Shown one piece after another: positions 36,858-45,296 of a stretch of DNA of 64,000 nt. Within the stretch, counting starts at the first letter, position 1; every line of letters starts with the position of its first letter. The DNA is taken from contig NZ_AEEB01000003.1 of NCBI RefSeq assembly GCF_000179775.1, forward strand, positions 496,001 to 560,000, in the 5' to 3' direction. The position numbers were made by a program, and so were the translations under genes. The DNA is from Ahrensia sp. R2A130. Its GTDB lineage: Bacteria; Pseudomonadota; Alphaproteobacteria; Rhizobiales; Rhizobiaceae. Under the pieces are notes generated by a model. The model was not told where the DNA came from. It was given only the letters and a program-made list of their open reading frames with translations, and made no database searches.

Positions 36858-37631
36858 ATGCGCCACGAAAAGACAAAAGAGATGCTCTCCTATTGGATGG
36901 ATCTCTTCCAGAAAACCGGAAGCGGTGCCGTGCCGACACGCCCGTTTGCCTGGCCGGACCGCAGCGACGTGCTTCCCCACGACTGCCCTCACCTGTTGGC
37001 GGACATGTTTGTGCTGGAGCGTATTGGTTCACGCAATCACTACCGCCTCGCCGGTACGCACCTGTGCAACATCTATGGACGCGAGTTGAAGAGCGAGCCA
37101 TTCTCCTGGCCTTACGACGGTGTCGACGAGCGCACCGTGGACAACTGGACTAACAACATTGGCGGTGACGGCCATCTGGTTTTGATGAGCAGCACCGGTC
37201 TCGATGTCGCCGGCAATGCAGTCGCAATGGAAACACTGTTGATGCCGTTGTTCCTCAACGGAGCACAGGGCAAACGCACACTTGGCATAACCACAACCAT
37301 TGGTGAACCACGTTGGGACAGATCTGCGGCCATCACCTCGGCCCGCCTTGAAAGCGTCCGCATGCTTCGCCCGTGGGAAGAGCAGAGCACGCCAACACTC
37401 GGCACAGCAGATGTTCCGTGGGATACAAACGATCACCGCATCTTGCAGAGCGAGCCCGGCAATCTTCATCCATTCCCAAGCGAGCGACGCCGTGGCAGCC
37501 GCCATATCGAAGAAGCACCGTCAATCCTGCCAACAAACGAACCGTTCGAAACGTCAAACGACAGCGCCTCGGATAATGGTCGTCGTCGGGTTGGTGCTTT
37601 CACCGTGATCGAAGGCGGCCGCCAAGACTAG
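36858..37631 (+). CDS. PAS-domain protein (PAS_5 type)
   Basis: A 257-residue protein whose first 150 residues fit the PAS_5 family of alphaproteobacteria: MLSYWMDLFQKTGSGAVPTR, then LADMFVLERIGSRNHYRLAGTHLCNIYGRELKSEPF. The remainder is polar and low in hydrophobic residues, probably disordered, and ends GAFTVIEGGRQD. There is no kinase, cyclase or DNA-binding domain, so it is a stand-alone sensory or adaptor protein. The start has AAGGGA 11 bases upstream. It precedes the PilZ gene on the same strand. Confidence 0.82.
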   Translation: MRHEKTKEMLSYWMDLFQKTGSGAVPTRPFAWPDRSDVLPHDCPHLLADMFVLERIGSRNHYRLAGTHLCNIYGRELKSEPFSWPYDGVDERTVDNWTNNIGGDGHLVLMSSTGLDVAGNAVAMETLLMPLFLNGAQGKRTLGITTTIGEPRWDRSAAITSARLESVRMLRPWEEQSTPTLGTADVPWDTNDHRILQSEPGNLHPFPSERRRGSRHIEEAPSILPTNEPFETSNDSASDNGRRRVGAFTVIEGGRQD

Positions 37632-37682
37632 CTTCGAACACGGGCAAACGGCCAGCTTTCGTTAACCACGTTCAGCCATTAT

Positions 37683-37712
37683 GTGCGCACACGTTTAGCT
37701 TTCAGTGCGCAC
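37683..37712. promoter_or_regulatory. Two GTGCGCAC palindromes upstream of PilZ gene
   Basis: GTGCGCAC occurs at 37683-37690 and again at 37705-37712, exactly 22 bases apart, about two helical turns, immediately before the PilZ ATG at 37716. The spacing suggests a paired operator or a structured leader. No regulator is known to me for it. Confidence 0.5.
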
Positions 37713-37715
37713 AAA

Positions 37716-38345
37716 ATGAGCCAGTTGCCCGAAATTATCCCGGAACCATCCGCAGACGAGCCGTATCTCGATGATCTTGAAGATGATCGCGCCGTCGAGC
37801 GCTTTCGTCTGGAGCTCTCCGGTCGTTGTCTTTTGCCCAACGGGCTGGAATTGCCGTGCCAGACGACTGACATCCAGCACAACGCTGTCAGCATCACCGC
37901 ACTCGACTCCGCAGAACTCGGCCAAACGATCATCGTCTACCTTGATGAACTCGGGCGACTTTCCGGCGAGGTGACGCGAATTTTCGAAGGCGGCTTTGTG
38001 CTCGCGTTGGAACTGACCGAGCGTAAACGCGATAAGCTGGCCGAGCATATCGAGAGCTATGCCGATAGAGACCTTATCGATCAGGTCCTGAGCGATGGCC
38101 CATCAACTCCCAACATCAACGAACGCAATGAGCGCTTGGTCCTTACCGATGGCCGCTCATATCCCGTGCAGATCAAGGATCTTTCGCTGTCAGGTGCCAG
38201 CATGACCTGCGAGGTTATTCCTGCCCTGTCGGCACAGGTGGAAGTTGCAGGCCTGTCAGGCCGCGTTGTTCAACATTATCCCGGTGGCCTGCGTGTCGAA
38301 TTCGACCGTGCCCATCCAGCACCATCGCTGTCGGAACTTATCTAG
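37716..38345 (+). CDS. Tandem PilZ-domain protein
   Basis: A 209-residue soluble protein with two PilZ-like beta barrels. The C-terminal one has ERNERLVLTDG followed by DLSLSGA (residues 155-161), the DxSxxG motif that binds cyclic di-GMP. The N-terminal one (ERFRLELSGRCLLPNG, then DIQHNAVSI) keeps the fold but has lost the serine and glycine, so it may not bind the nucleotide. It likely responds to cyclic di-GMP in motility, cell-surface or cell-cycle control. Start 37716 is chosen over the in-frame GTG at 37683, which lies in a palindrome. Confidence 0.85.
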   Translation: MSQLPEIIPEPSADEPYLDDLEDDRAVERFRLELSGRCLLPNGLELPCQTTDIQHNAVSITALDSAELGQTIIVYLDELGRLSGEVTRIFEGGFVLALELTERKRDKLAEHIESYADRDLIDQVLSDGPSTPNINERNERLVLTDGRSYPVQIKDLSLSGASMTCEVIPALSAQVEVAGLSGRVVQHYPGGLRVEFDRAHPAPSLSELI

Positions 38346-38535
38346 CCGCCAGAAAACAGACATGACGTAACTGTCATTTCCTTGGCAGTTGCCCACTGCC
38401 CATTTCCAATGGTTAACTTTCCCTAGAATTCGGCGGGAAAGTTAGATGCAAATTCGTCTCAAAAGCTGCGACCAAACTGCACCGCGCAGCAAGTCGACAA
38501 TGGCATGGTCTCCTCGTGGACGGGAGACTAAAACC

Positions 38536-39138
38536 ATGATGACGACAATGAAACGACTTGGAACAACGCTGGGCGCGTTGGTCTTGCTGGGGGCAACAGC
38601 AACGACCAGTTTTGCAGCAACAGCGCATATGAATATGGGTGGGAATACATCCCAACCAATCGGGCATGCTTACTTCTGCCAGCAACTACCGCAGGAATGT
38701 GCGGTTCGCACCAAAAACGCGGAGCCCATGCGGCTGACGAAAAAGCGCTGGCGTGAGCTGACGGAAATCAACGCCTACGCAAATGCTGCCGTATCACCTG
38801 TAACAGATCAAGACTTTTACGGTGTCGAAGAGCACTGGACCTACCCAAAATCCTATGGCGACTGCGAGGATTACGTCCTGCTGAAACGCTATATGTTGAT
38901 GCAAAAGGGTTGGCCTGCATCGTCATTGCTCATCACAGTTGTGAAACAGGCAAACGGCGAAGGCCATGCAGTGCTGACGGTTCGCACAGATCGCGGCGAC
39001 TTCGCGCTTGATAATCTGCGCGGCAAAGTCTCGCTTTGGAGCAAAACGCCTTACCAGTACCTGAAACGCCAATCGCGTTTTCATTCCGGCCGCTGGACAT
39101 CGATCAAAGATCGTCGTTCGCAAGTCGCGGGCTACTAG
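38536..39138 (+). CDS. Bacterial transglutaminase-like cysteine peptidase (BTLCP)
   Basis: A 200-residue exported protein with a signal peptide (residues 1-29) and a papain-like BTLCP domain. The catalytic triad is Cys110 in YGDCEDYV, His144 in GEGHAVLT and Asp159 in FALDNL. Two further cysteines lie at 48 and 55. Members of this family include LapG, which cleaves surface adhesins, but most have unknown targets. GGGAG lies about 10 bases upstream of the ATG. A structured tail follows the stop. Confidence 0.88.
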   Translation: MMTTMKRLGTTLGALVLLGATATTSFAATAHMNMGGNTSQPIGHAYFCQQLPQECAVRTKNAEPMRLTKKRWRELTEINAYANAAVSPVTDQDFYGVEEHWTYPKSYGDCEDYVLLKRYMLMQKGWPASSLLITVVKQANGEGHAVLTVRTDRGDFALDNLRGKVSLWSKTPYQYLKRQSRFHSGRWTSIKDRRSQVAGY

Positions 39139-39181
39139 AAATTTTCGGGTAACTTCGGTTGCCTGAACACAAGATTGATCC

Positions 39182-39253
39182 GGTCGCACCCACTTCCCCG
39201 TCCCCACAGCGACCCGGTCAAGGGCCGGCATGTCATGCCCGACGTGTCGGCCC
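39182..39253 (+). other. Two hairpins in the 3' region of the BTLCP gene
   Basis: First, GGTCGC (39182-39187) pairs with GCGACC (39209-39214) around a 21-base loop containing CCCACTTCCCCGTCCCC. Second, 39222-39234 pairs with 39241-39253 in a 13-bp stem with two G-T pairs and a 6-base loop, followed by ACTTATTTTAG. The second may be a weak terminator for the BTLCP transcript. The first could equally act on the minus strand, downstream of the carbonic-anhydrase-like gene. Confidence 0.6.
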
Positions 39254-39279
39254 ACTTATTTTAGAGGTAGTCGAAAGCG

Positions 39280-39822
39280 CTAATCGAGCCGCTTCAGGCC
39301 TTTGCGGAAACGCGCGGAATTGGCGACATAGCTGGCCGCTGCCATCTTAAGCGCAGCCTTCTGGCCATCGTTCAATTCGCGAACAACCTTACCCGGTGCA
39401 CCAATCACCATGGAGCCTGCTGGAATTTCCTTGCCTTCCGGCACCAACGCACCGGCACCAATCAGGCACCCCTCGCCGATGACAGCACCATTCATGATGG
39501 TCGCGCCCATACCGACAAGACAGCCCTCACCTATGGTGCAGCCGTGCAAAATGGCCTTGTGGCCAATCGTACAATCAGCCCCCACCGTGAGCGGAAAACC
39601 CATATCGGTGTGCAGCATGCACAATTCCTGGATGTTGGAATTTTTGCCGATGTGCAGTCGCTCATTGTCGCCGCGCAGTACAGCACCAAACCAGACGCTC
39701 GCATCCTCTTCCAGCACGACATCGCCCATCACCTGTGCGTCGGGCGCGATCCAGCAACGGTCGTTTGCGGTATCGGAACCGGCCAGATCGGGCCGTTTTC
39801 CGTCCAACTCATAGATCGCCAT
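39280..39822 (-). CDS. Gamma-carbonic-anhydrase-like hexapeptide protein
   Basis: A 180-residue left-handed beta-helix protein built from hexapeptide repeats such as [20 protein letters not shown]. Metal-ligand histidines occur in [18 protein letters not shown]. The family includes carbonic anhydrase homologues (YrdA/PaaY-like) whose activity is often unproven. Its ATG overlaps the DUF3126 stop by ATGA, so both are translated together. Confidence 0.88.
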   Translation of the reverse strand: MAIYELDGKRPDLAGSDTANDRCWIAPDAQVMGDVVLEEDASVWFGAVLRGDNERLHIGKNSNIQELCMLHTDMGFPLTVGADCTIGHKAILHGCTIGEGCLVGMGATIMNGAVIGEGCLIGAGALVPEGKEIPAGSMVIGAPGKVVRELNDGQKAALKMAAASYVANSARFRKGLKRLD

Positions 39823-40253
39823 CAGGCGTCGTCCTCATCATCAGCGTCGAAATCGCCTTCAAGGTCGATATCGAGGATTGCCATGTTGAAGATTTGCATG
39901 CCGTCGCCCGCATCATCATCGTCGTACAAAACACCGAGGAACTCCTCGCCTTTGTAGATTTCAGCGCTGTCGGATTTGTTGGGACGGCGACGCACTTCGA
40001 CGGCTTGCGAATTGAAGATTTCCTTCACCGAAGCGTTCAGCTCGTCGAACGGCTGGTCGGGAATTTCCTTGGAGAAATTGTATGACAACTCGCCTTCGTC
40101 CTCATCGCGGTCAATGCGAGCGAAAAAGTTTTGATCCTTGGCAACAAGCGCAACATTATCCTCTTCAGGGTGCTGCAGAACCGCGATGGAATCGCTGGAA
40201 AACAGCGTGCTCAAATAGTCGGTCAGTTTGTCGATTTCGTCCTGTTTCAGCAT
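39822..40253 (-). CDS. DUF3126 family protein with an inserted acidic segment
   Basis: A 143-residue protein. Its N-terminus ([17 protein letters not shown]) and C-terminus ([17 protein letters not shown], then MAILDIDLE) match the two halves of the normally 70-80-residue DUF3126 family. About 60 extra residues separate them, beginning with [20 protein letters not shown] and rich in Asp/Glu. The insert resembles a second degenerate copy of the same beta pattern. Function is unknown. The gene lies between cysE and the gamma-carbonic-anhydrase-like gene. Confidence 0.78.
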   Translation of the reverse strand: MLKQDEIDKLTDYLSTLFSSDSIAVLQHPEEDNVALVAKDQNFFARIDRDEDEGELSYNFSKEIPDQPFDELNASVKEIFNSQAVEVRRRPNKSDSAEIYKGEEFLGVLYDDDDAGDGMQIFNMAILDIDLEGDFDADDEDDA

Positions 40254-40280
40254 AAAATGCCCTTTTGCGGCGCGTGTTAG

Positions 40281-41108
40281 TTATTGCTGAACGGTCTCTG
40301 CCAGAATCTGATCCATGGTGCGAGAGGGTTGCGCGCATCCGGCCACGCCAACGACACGGGCTGGCACACCGGCAACAGTTGTCTTTGGCGGAACAGCTTT
40401 AACCACCAACGCACCGGACGCGATGCGCGAGCAATGACCGATTTCGATGTTACCAAGCACCTTGGCGCCGGCCCCAATCAAAACACCGTCCTGAACTTTG
40501 GGATGGCGATCGCCTGATTCCTTGCCGGTACCGCCCAGCGTTACGCCCTGCATGATCGACACATCATTGCCGACAACTGCAGTGGCGCCGACAACCAACC
40601 CGGTAGCGTGGTCGATGAACACACCGCGACCAAAACGGGCTTCGGGGTTGATGTCGGTCTGGAAAACCTCGCTGCTGCGGCTTTGCAGATAAAGCGCAAA
40701 GTCGCGTCGCCCCTGCTTGAACGCCCAATGCGCCAGCCGGTGCGTTTGTAGGGCGTGGAAACCCTTGAAATAGAGAATAGGCTCGATGAAGCGCGTGCAG
40801 GCAGGATCGCGATCATAGACGGCAGCGATATCCACGCGCATCGTGGCCGACCATTCAGGGTCGGCACGGATCATCTCTTCAAAGGTCGCGCGAATGGTAT
40901 CGGCGCATAAATCGGCATGTTCGAGACGGTGCGCAATGCGCGTGATCACCGCCTGCTCGAGCGTTTTCTGGCTCAAGATTGAGCGAAACAAGAAGCCTCC
41001 CAAAGCGGGATCATTGTCCAACGCAGCCTGCGCTTCTTCACGCACAGCGCCCCAAACGGGATCGAGGTGGACTACTGGATCGTCTTTAATCGTATCGGAA
41101 GCAGACAT
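40281..41108 (-). CDS. cysE: Serine O-acetyltransferase
   Basis: A 275-residue enzyme acetylating serine from acetyl-CoA in cysteine synthesis. The N-terminal helical domain is followed by a hexapeptide beta-helix with FIDHATGLVVGATAVVGND, GGTGKESGDRHPKVQDGVLIGAGAKVLG and PARVVG. The catalytic His/Asp lie in the FIDHATG region. An in-frame extension to 41180 overlaps the divergent enoyl-CoA hydratase promoter and is not conserved. Length is normal. Confidence 0.95.
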   Translation of the reverse strand: MSASDTIKDDPVVHLDPVWGAVREEAQAALDNDPALGGFLFRSILSQKTLEQAVITRIAHRLEHADLCADTIRATFEEMIRADPEWSATMRVDIAAVYDRDPACTRFIEPILYFKGFHALQTHRLAHWAFKQGRRDFALYLQSRSSEVFQTDINPEARFGRGVFIDHATGLVVGATAVVGNDVSIMQGVTLGGTGKESGDRHPKVQDGVLIGAGAKVLGNIEIGHCSRIASGALVVKAVPPKTTVAGVPARVVGVAGCAQPSRTMDQILAETVQQ

Positions 41109-41200
41109 TTTAGCGCCTTGGGCTTGCTTGCAGCGGAACTGAACATAGGGCAATGGCGAGCCAGATTGAAGGGCCATCAACCGATAGTGAGAACATCATA

Positions 41201-41992
41201 ATGCACAATATCGGACAAAGTATTGATCACACCGCCGTTCACATTGCCTGTTCAGATCATATCGGCCGGATAACTATCGCCAATGAGCAACGCCGCAATG
41301 CACTAAATCAGGCCGGCTGGCGCGCCATTAGCAAAGCGGTCGATACGCTGATTGAACAAGGCGCACGGGTAATCGTCTTGGTTGGCCAGGGTGCACATTT
41401 TTGCGCAGGCGCAGACATAAGCGAGTTCGACACCGTGCGTGCCGATGCAGCTTCCGCGCGGATATATGAAGACGACAACGTCGTCGCCTTTCAAGCGCTG
41501 GCAAACGCCACTGTTCCCACAATCGCGGAAATTCGTGGCTGCTGTTTCGGCGGCGGGTTGGGCTTGGCAGCAGCATGCGATCTTCGTTTGGCGGCTGAAG
41601 ACGCAACCTTTGCAGTGCCAGCAGCTAAACTCGGCCTCGCCTATCCGGCAGAGGCCATGGACATGCTGGCAAACGCCGTCGGCTTACAAATGCTGCGGAA
41701 AATGTTGTTCGCAGCGACGGTAGAAGATGCAGCTACAATGAAGGCAAGCGGCTTCCTTCTTACCACGACGGGCAGCGAAAAACTGGCTTCCGAAATCACC
41801 CAGCTTGCAACAAAAATCGCGCAAGGCGCACCGCTAAGCCATGCCGCCAACAAGCTGTCACTCTTCGCGAACACCGCAGAGCAACTTTCCAAAGCTCAAG
41901 CTGCGGGCGACGCGACGTTTGAAAGCGCGGACTATGCGGAAGGGCGCGCAGCTTTCGCAGCCCGCCGCAAAGCGGAATTTCGTGGCAACTAA
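41201..41992 (+). CDS. Enoyl-CoA hydratase/isomerase family protein
   Basis: A 263-residue crotonase-fold protein. The oxyanion-hole segments are GAHFCAGADISEFD and GCCFGGGLGLAAACDLRLA, and AKLGLAYPAEAMDMLANAVG follows. Where hydratases carry two catalytic glutamates, this protein has changes, so it may be a decarboxylase or isomerase. The ATG at 41201 has a weak GAGAA ribosome site; the ATG at 41153 has a badly placed one. Its stop overlaps the convergent hydrolase in CTAA. Confidence 0.82.
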   Translation: MHNIGQSIDHTAVHIACSDHIGRITIANEQRRNALNQAGWRAISKAVDTLIEQGARVIVLVGQGAHFCAGADISEFDTVRADAASARIYEDDNVVAFQALANATVPTIAEIRGCCFGGGLGLAAACDLRLAAEDATFAVPAAKLGLAYPAEAMDMLANAVGLQMLRKMLFAATVEDAATMKASGFLLTTTGSEKLASEITQLATKIAQGAPLSHAANKLSLFANTAEQLSKAQAAGDATFESADYAEGRAAFAARRKAEFRGN

Positions 41993-42879
41993 AGCGCGTC
42001 GAGAAATTCCCGAACGGCTTCGCCAAAGACGTCGTTCCGGTCACCCGCCACCATGTGACCGGCATCGGAGACGTCCACGAAACGTGCCTGCTTCACCCTA
42101 TTCAGAAACGCCTGCGCAGCTTCCGGTGTTACTAAATCGGAACGGCCACCACGGATCAGCAGAACCGGCATATCCAGCGTATCAGCCGCGCGATTAAACG
42201 CTTCTGCCGTGTTGTTTTCTCCGGTGATAATCGCGTTCGGTCCACGCACGAAATTCGGATCCCAGTGCCACACGAAACGCCCGTCTTCGCGCTGCCGCAG
42301 ATTTTTAGCCAAGCCGCGCACACTGCCTTTTGCAGAGCGGTTCGGCAGATAGGCCGCCACCGTTTCGGCCGCATCCTCTACCGATGCAAAACCGGCTTCC
42401 AATCCATCGCTCATGAACGACAAAATTCGGTCAATGCCGGAAGCGGCCATATCAGGCACGATGTCCACGAGCACCAGCGCATCAAAGCCTGCTGACCTGC
42501 CAGTCTCCACGCGCATCTTGTGCGCCAACATCGAAGACAAACCGCCCATGGATGCGCCCACCACAATTGGCCTGCCGTAGCGCGCTGTGATCTGTTCCAG
42601 CACGGCATTCACATCTTCAGCAAAATGGTCGAACCGGTAGCGTCCGCTGGGGACATGATCGCTTTCACCGTGACCACGGGCATCCAGCGTAATCGCCGTT
42701 CTGCCGGACGCTGCAAACTCCTGCGCCGTTCCTTTCCAGGCGTGGCGGGTCTGTCCGCCGCCATGGAGAAACAACACGATGTCGTTGCCTTCTTCGTGGT
42801 CGTGTCCAGCAATATCGCCGCGCAGAATGTTGCCCTCCGCACCTTCAAATTCGATCGCTAACATATTGCAATCCGACAT
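41989..42879 (-). CDS. Alpha/beta hydrolase (epoxide hydrolase/esterase-like)
   Basis: A 296-residue alpha/beta hydrolase. The oxyanion HGGGQTRHAW, nucleophile VGASMGGLSS (Ser) and histidine DAGHMVAGDRND are clear. It begins immediately after the stop of a second hydrolase (TAGATG), so the two form a coupled pair. An in-frame ATG at 42864 is an alternative start. The pair may come from an old duplication or act in one pathway. Substrate unknown. Confidence 0.83.
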   Translation of the reverse strand: MSDCNMLAIEFEGAEGNILRGDIAGHDHEEGNDIVLFLHGGGQTRHAWKGTAQEFAASGRTAITLDARGHGESDHVPSGRYRFDHFAEDVNAVLEQITARYGRPIVVGASMGGLSSMLAHKMRVETGRSAGFDALVLVDIVPDMAASGIDRILSFMSDGLEAGFASVEDAAETVAAYLPNRSAKGSVRGLAKNLRQREDGRFVWHWDPNFVRGPNAIITGENNTAEAFNRAADTLDMPVLLIRGGRSDLVTPEAAQAFLNRVKQARFVDVSDAGHMVAGDRNDVFGEAVREFLDAL

Positions 42880-43671
42880 CTAGGAGTGCGCCTCAAAGAA
42901 CGCGACAACCCGCTTCTTGTAGCTTAGATCGCCCACAGCCTTCATGTGGTCCTTTCCTTCAATCACAAAGGCCTCACCGCTGGGAATTTGGTCCGCCAGC
43001 ACCGTGGCGCTTCCACCAATTCCGTCTTCATCACCAACAGCGACAAGAACCGGCACAGTAAGACCCGCTACAATTTCCGGCGTAAGTTGTTGGGCGGAAG
43101 GACGAATGCAAGCAGCCAGCGCCAAACGATCAGCACCGACCCGATCTGCAAAGATACGAAAGCCCTTCGCCGCCGGATTGTCCGAAGCATCGGGATCATC
43201 GGCCTCAAGCGCCTCGGCAATCTCTGCGTACCCGCCACGCCCGCCGTAAATGTGCTCACCCATTCCGCCGAACACGACGGCAGGAAAACGCTGCGGTGCC
43301 TGATGCGCCAGCCAGCATGAAATACGTGCACCCATGGAATAGCCCATGAGATAACACCGCTCGACGCCGAGGTAATCCAGCAGTGCCAGCGCGTCAGCTG
43401 CAAAAATATCCGGCCCGTAGTCCGCCGGGTCATAGAACTTCTGGCTTGCCCCATGGCCACGGTTGTCCAGCGCGATGACGCGATAACCCGCCTGCCGCAA
43501 AGTCTGCGACCAGCTGGTGCCGATCCAGTTCACCTGCGCGGTGGAGGCGAAGCCATGTACCAGCAATACAGTGCCGCGCTCTGCGCCGACCGAAGCAAGA
43601 TCGAAATAAGCGATGCTGGCCCGTTCGCCGGAAAATATCTGCTGCTCTTCACTCGTTGCGCTATTCACCAC
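42880..43671 (-). CDS. Alpha/beta hydrolase, second of a pair
   Basis: A 263-residue alpha/beta hydrolase with LLVHGFASTAQVNWIGTSW, ALDNRGHGAS, and the nucleophile GYSMGARI. The histidine is in EGKDHMKAVGD. I place the start at a GTG at 43671 because AAGGAG lies 8 bases upstream. A longer frame begins at another GTG near 43782 but gives 37 atypical residues and reaches the divergent gene. It is directly followed by the other hydrolase. Confidence 0.8.
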   Translation of the reverse strand: MVNSATSEEQQIFSGERASIAYFDLASVGAERGTVLLVHGFASTAQVNWIGTSWSQTLRQAGYRVIALDNRGHGASQKFYDPADYGPDIFAADALALLDYLGVERCYLMGYSMGARISCWLAHQAPQRFPAVVFGGMGEHIYGGRGGYAEIAEALEADDPDASDNPAAKGFRIFADRVGADRLALAACIRPSAQQLTPEIVAGLTVPVLVAVGDEDGIGGSATVLADQIPSGEAFVIEGKDHMKAVGDLSYKKRVVAFFEAHS

Positions 43672-43783
43672 GACAAATTCTCCTTGCGCCGCACGATGGT
43701 GCGGCAAGTGCTTTGCAAACTGTTCGCTCTGCACTACACGAACATGAACGGCATCCACCACCCATCTACGACTGGCGAGCACT

Positions 43784-44029
43784 ATGGCGAAGGCGATTGT
43801 CCCTCATTTTCACAACGACGGTGGCGTACCGACGATCAAAATCGGCGTGCGCGAGTTCATGTGCATCGGCGCAACAGCGCCCTATGATCACCCACACGTT
43901 TATCTCGACATGGGCGATGATGATGAAAAAGTCTGCCCCTATTGCTCCACCCTGTTCCGCTTCGACGCCAGCCTCGCGGCAAACGAGTCCGATCCGGCCA
44001 ATTGCCTGATGGACGCTGAAACAGCCTGA
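43784..44029 (+). CDS. Zinc-finger (zf-CHCC, NDUFS6-like) protein
   Basis: An 81-residue protein whose Cys/His spacing (EFMCIG, HPHVYLDMG, KVCPYCSTLF) matches the zf-CHCC domain of the NDUFS6-type accessory subunit of respiratory complex I. In alphaproteobacteria this protein binds zinc and assists complex I; that role here is inferred from the domain. The next gene starts 1 base after its stop. Confidence 0.88.
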   Translation: MAKAIVPHFHNDGGVPTIKIGVREFMCIGATAPYDHPHVYLDMGDDDEKVCPYCSTLFRFDASLAANESDPANCLMDAETA

Positions 44030-44030
44030 C

Positions 44031-45296
44031 ATGGCAGCCGCGCCTGATATGGGCACGACAAATGACAAGCGCACGTTGGTTGTCGCCGGTGGCGGCATTG
44101 CCGGCCTTACAGCTGCGCTTGCCCTATGCCGCGAAGGTTTTCGCATCATCGTCCTGGAACGCGCACCATCGCGGCGCAGCGAAGGCGCGGGCATACAGCT
44201 TACACCAAACGCTTTTCGGGTTCTCGATGGTCTCGGACTGGGTAAAATGCTGCGCGGTGCAGCCTCCTTTCCCGAGCATATCGCCCTGCACAACGCTTCT
44301 TCCGGCGCGGAGTTGAACCGCTTTGAACTTGGCAAAACAATCCGCAAACGCCACGGCGCGCCTTACGCAGTCATACACCGTGCTGACCTTGCAGCGCTAC
44401 TTGCCGGTCAATGCGCCAGCTTGGAAGACATCGAAATTCGTTACGACGAACAGGTGCTGGATGCCGCCGTCCATGCCAATGGCGTGACGGTCCTTTCCCA
44501 ATCCGGCACGACAGCCCGCGAGATCAATGCCACCGGCCTGATCGTTGCAGACGGCGTTTGGTCATCATTGGCAGACATCATTCCTGATCGCGCCAAGCCG
44601 GAGTTTTCCGGCCAGATCGCGTGGCGCGCCACCGCGCTCAATGAAGGTACTATTCCAAATGGCATTGAGGCGAACAACACGCATCTTTGGATGGCTCCCA
44701 ACTCGCATTTGGTGACATATGGCATGCGCATGGGCCGGGAGATCAATCTGGTTGCCGTGACCCAATGGGCGGACAAGGCCGAACCAAAGCGTGGCCAGAT
44801 GATTCCTCTGACAGATCGAGCCGCGTTCAATCAACACTTCGCCAATTGGAATGCGCCTGTCGCGGAGTATCTCACCTCAGACAAACTCAACTGGACCGGA
44901 TGGCCGCTTTTCGCTGCAGAAAAACCGAGGGCCCTGTCCCACGGTCCCGTGGTGCTGATAGGCGATGCCGCCCACGCCATGCTGCCCTTTGCAGCGCAGG
45001 GCGGAGCGCAGGCCATCGAAGACGCCGCCGTTCTGGCAAAGTGTTGCGGCGCAAAAACCGGTGATCTCGCCGGAGCGTTTGCACAATATGGGCAAGAGCG
45101 AATGGAGCGCGTGTCGAAAGTCATGGCGACGGCCCGCAAGAACCGTCGCATTTATCACCTACCACAGCCGCTAAGCTTTGCGCGTAATTTCGTGCTGCGC
45201 CACACGCCACAGGAGCGTTTGCAAAAGCGTGTCGACTGGATTTATCGCTGGAAATTGGAGGGCGAAAGTTCTTCCAAAGAGTGCATCAGCGAATAG
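44031..45296 (+). CDS. FAD-dependent monooxygenase (salicylate hydroxylase/UbiH-like)
   Basis: A 421-residue group A flavin monooxygenase. FAD-binding motifs are VVAGGGIAGLTAALALC, the DG-type segment VIHRADLAALLAGQ, VADGVWSSLAD, and GDAAHAMLPFAAQGGAQAIEDA (GD motif). There is no membrane anchor. It probably hydroxylates an aromatic ring using NAD(P)H and O2; substrate not predictable. Its last 55 bases overlap the convergent DUF2459 gene. Confidence 0.85.
   Translation: MAAAPDMGTTNDKRTLVVAGGGIAGLTAALALCREGFRIIVLERAPSRRSEGAGIQLTPNAFRVLDGLGLGKMLRGAASFPEHIALHNASSGAELNRFELGKTIRKRHGAPYAVIHRADLAALLAGQCASLEDIEIRYDEQVLDAAVHANGVTVLSQSGTTAREINATGLIVADGVWSSLADIIPDRAKPEFSGQIAWRATALNEGTIPNGIEANNTHLWMAPNSHLVTYGMRMGREINLVAVTQWADKAEPKRGQMIPLTDRAAFNQHFANWNAPVAEYLTSDKLNWTGWPLFAAEKPRALSHGPVVLIGDAAHAMLPFAAQGGAQAIEDAAVLAKCCGAKTGDLAGAFAQYGQERMERVSKVMATARKNRRIYHLPQPLSFARNFVLRHTPQERLQKRVDWIYRWKLEGESSSKECISE

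Noticed and set aside
43672-43782. Longer N-terminus for the second alpha/beta hydrolase
   Set aside because: AAGGAG with correct spacing precedes the GTG at 43671; the extension would fill the divergent promoter region.
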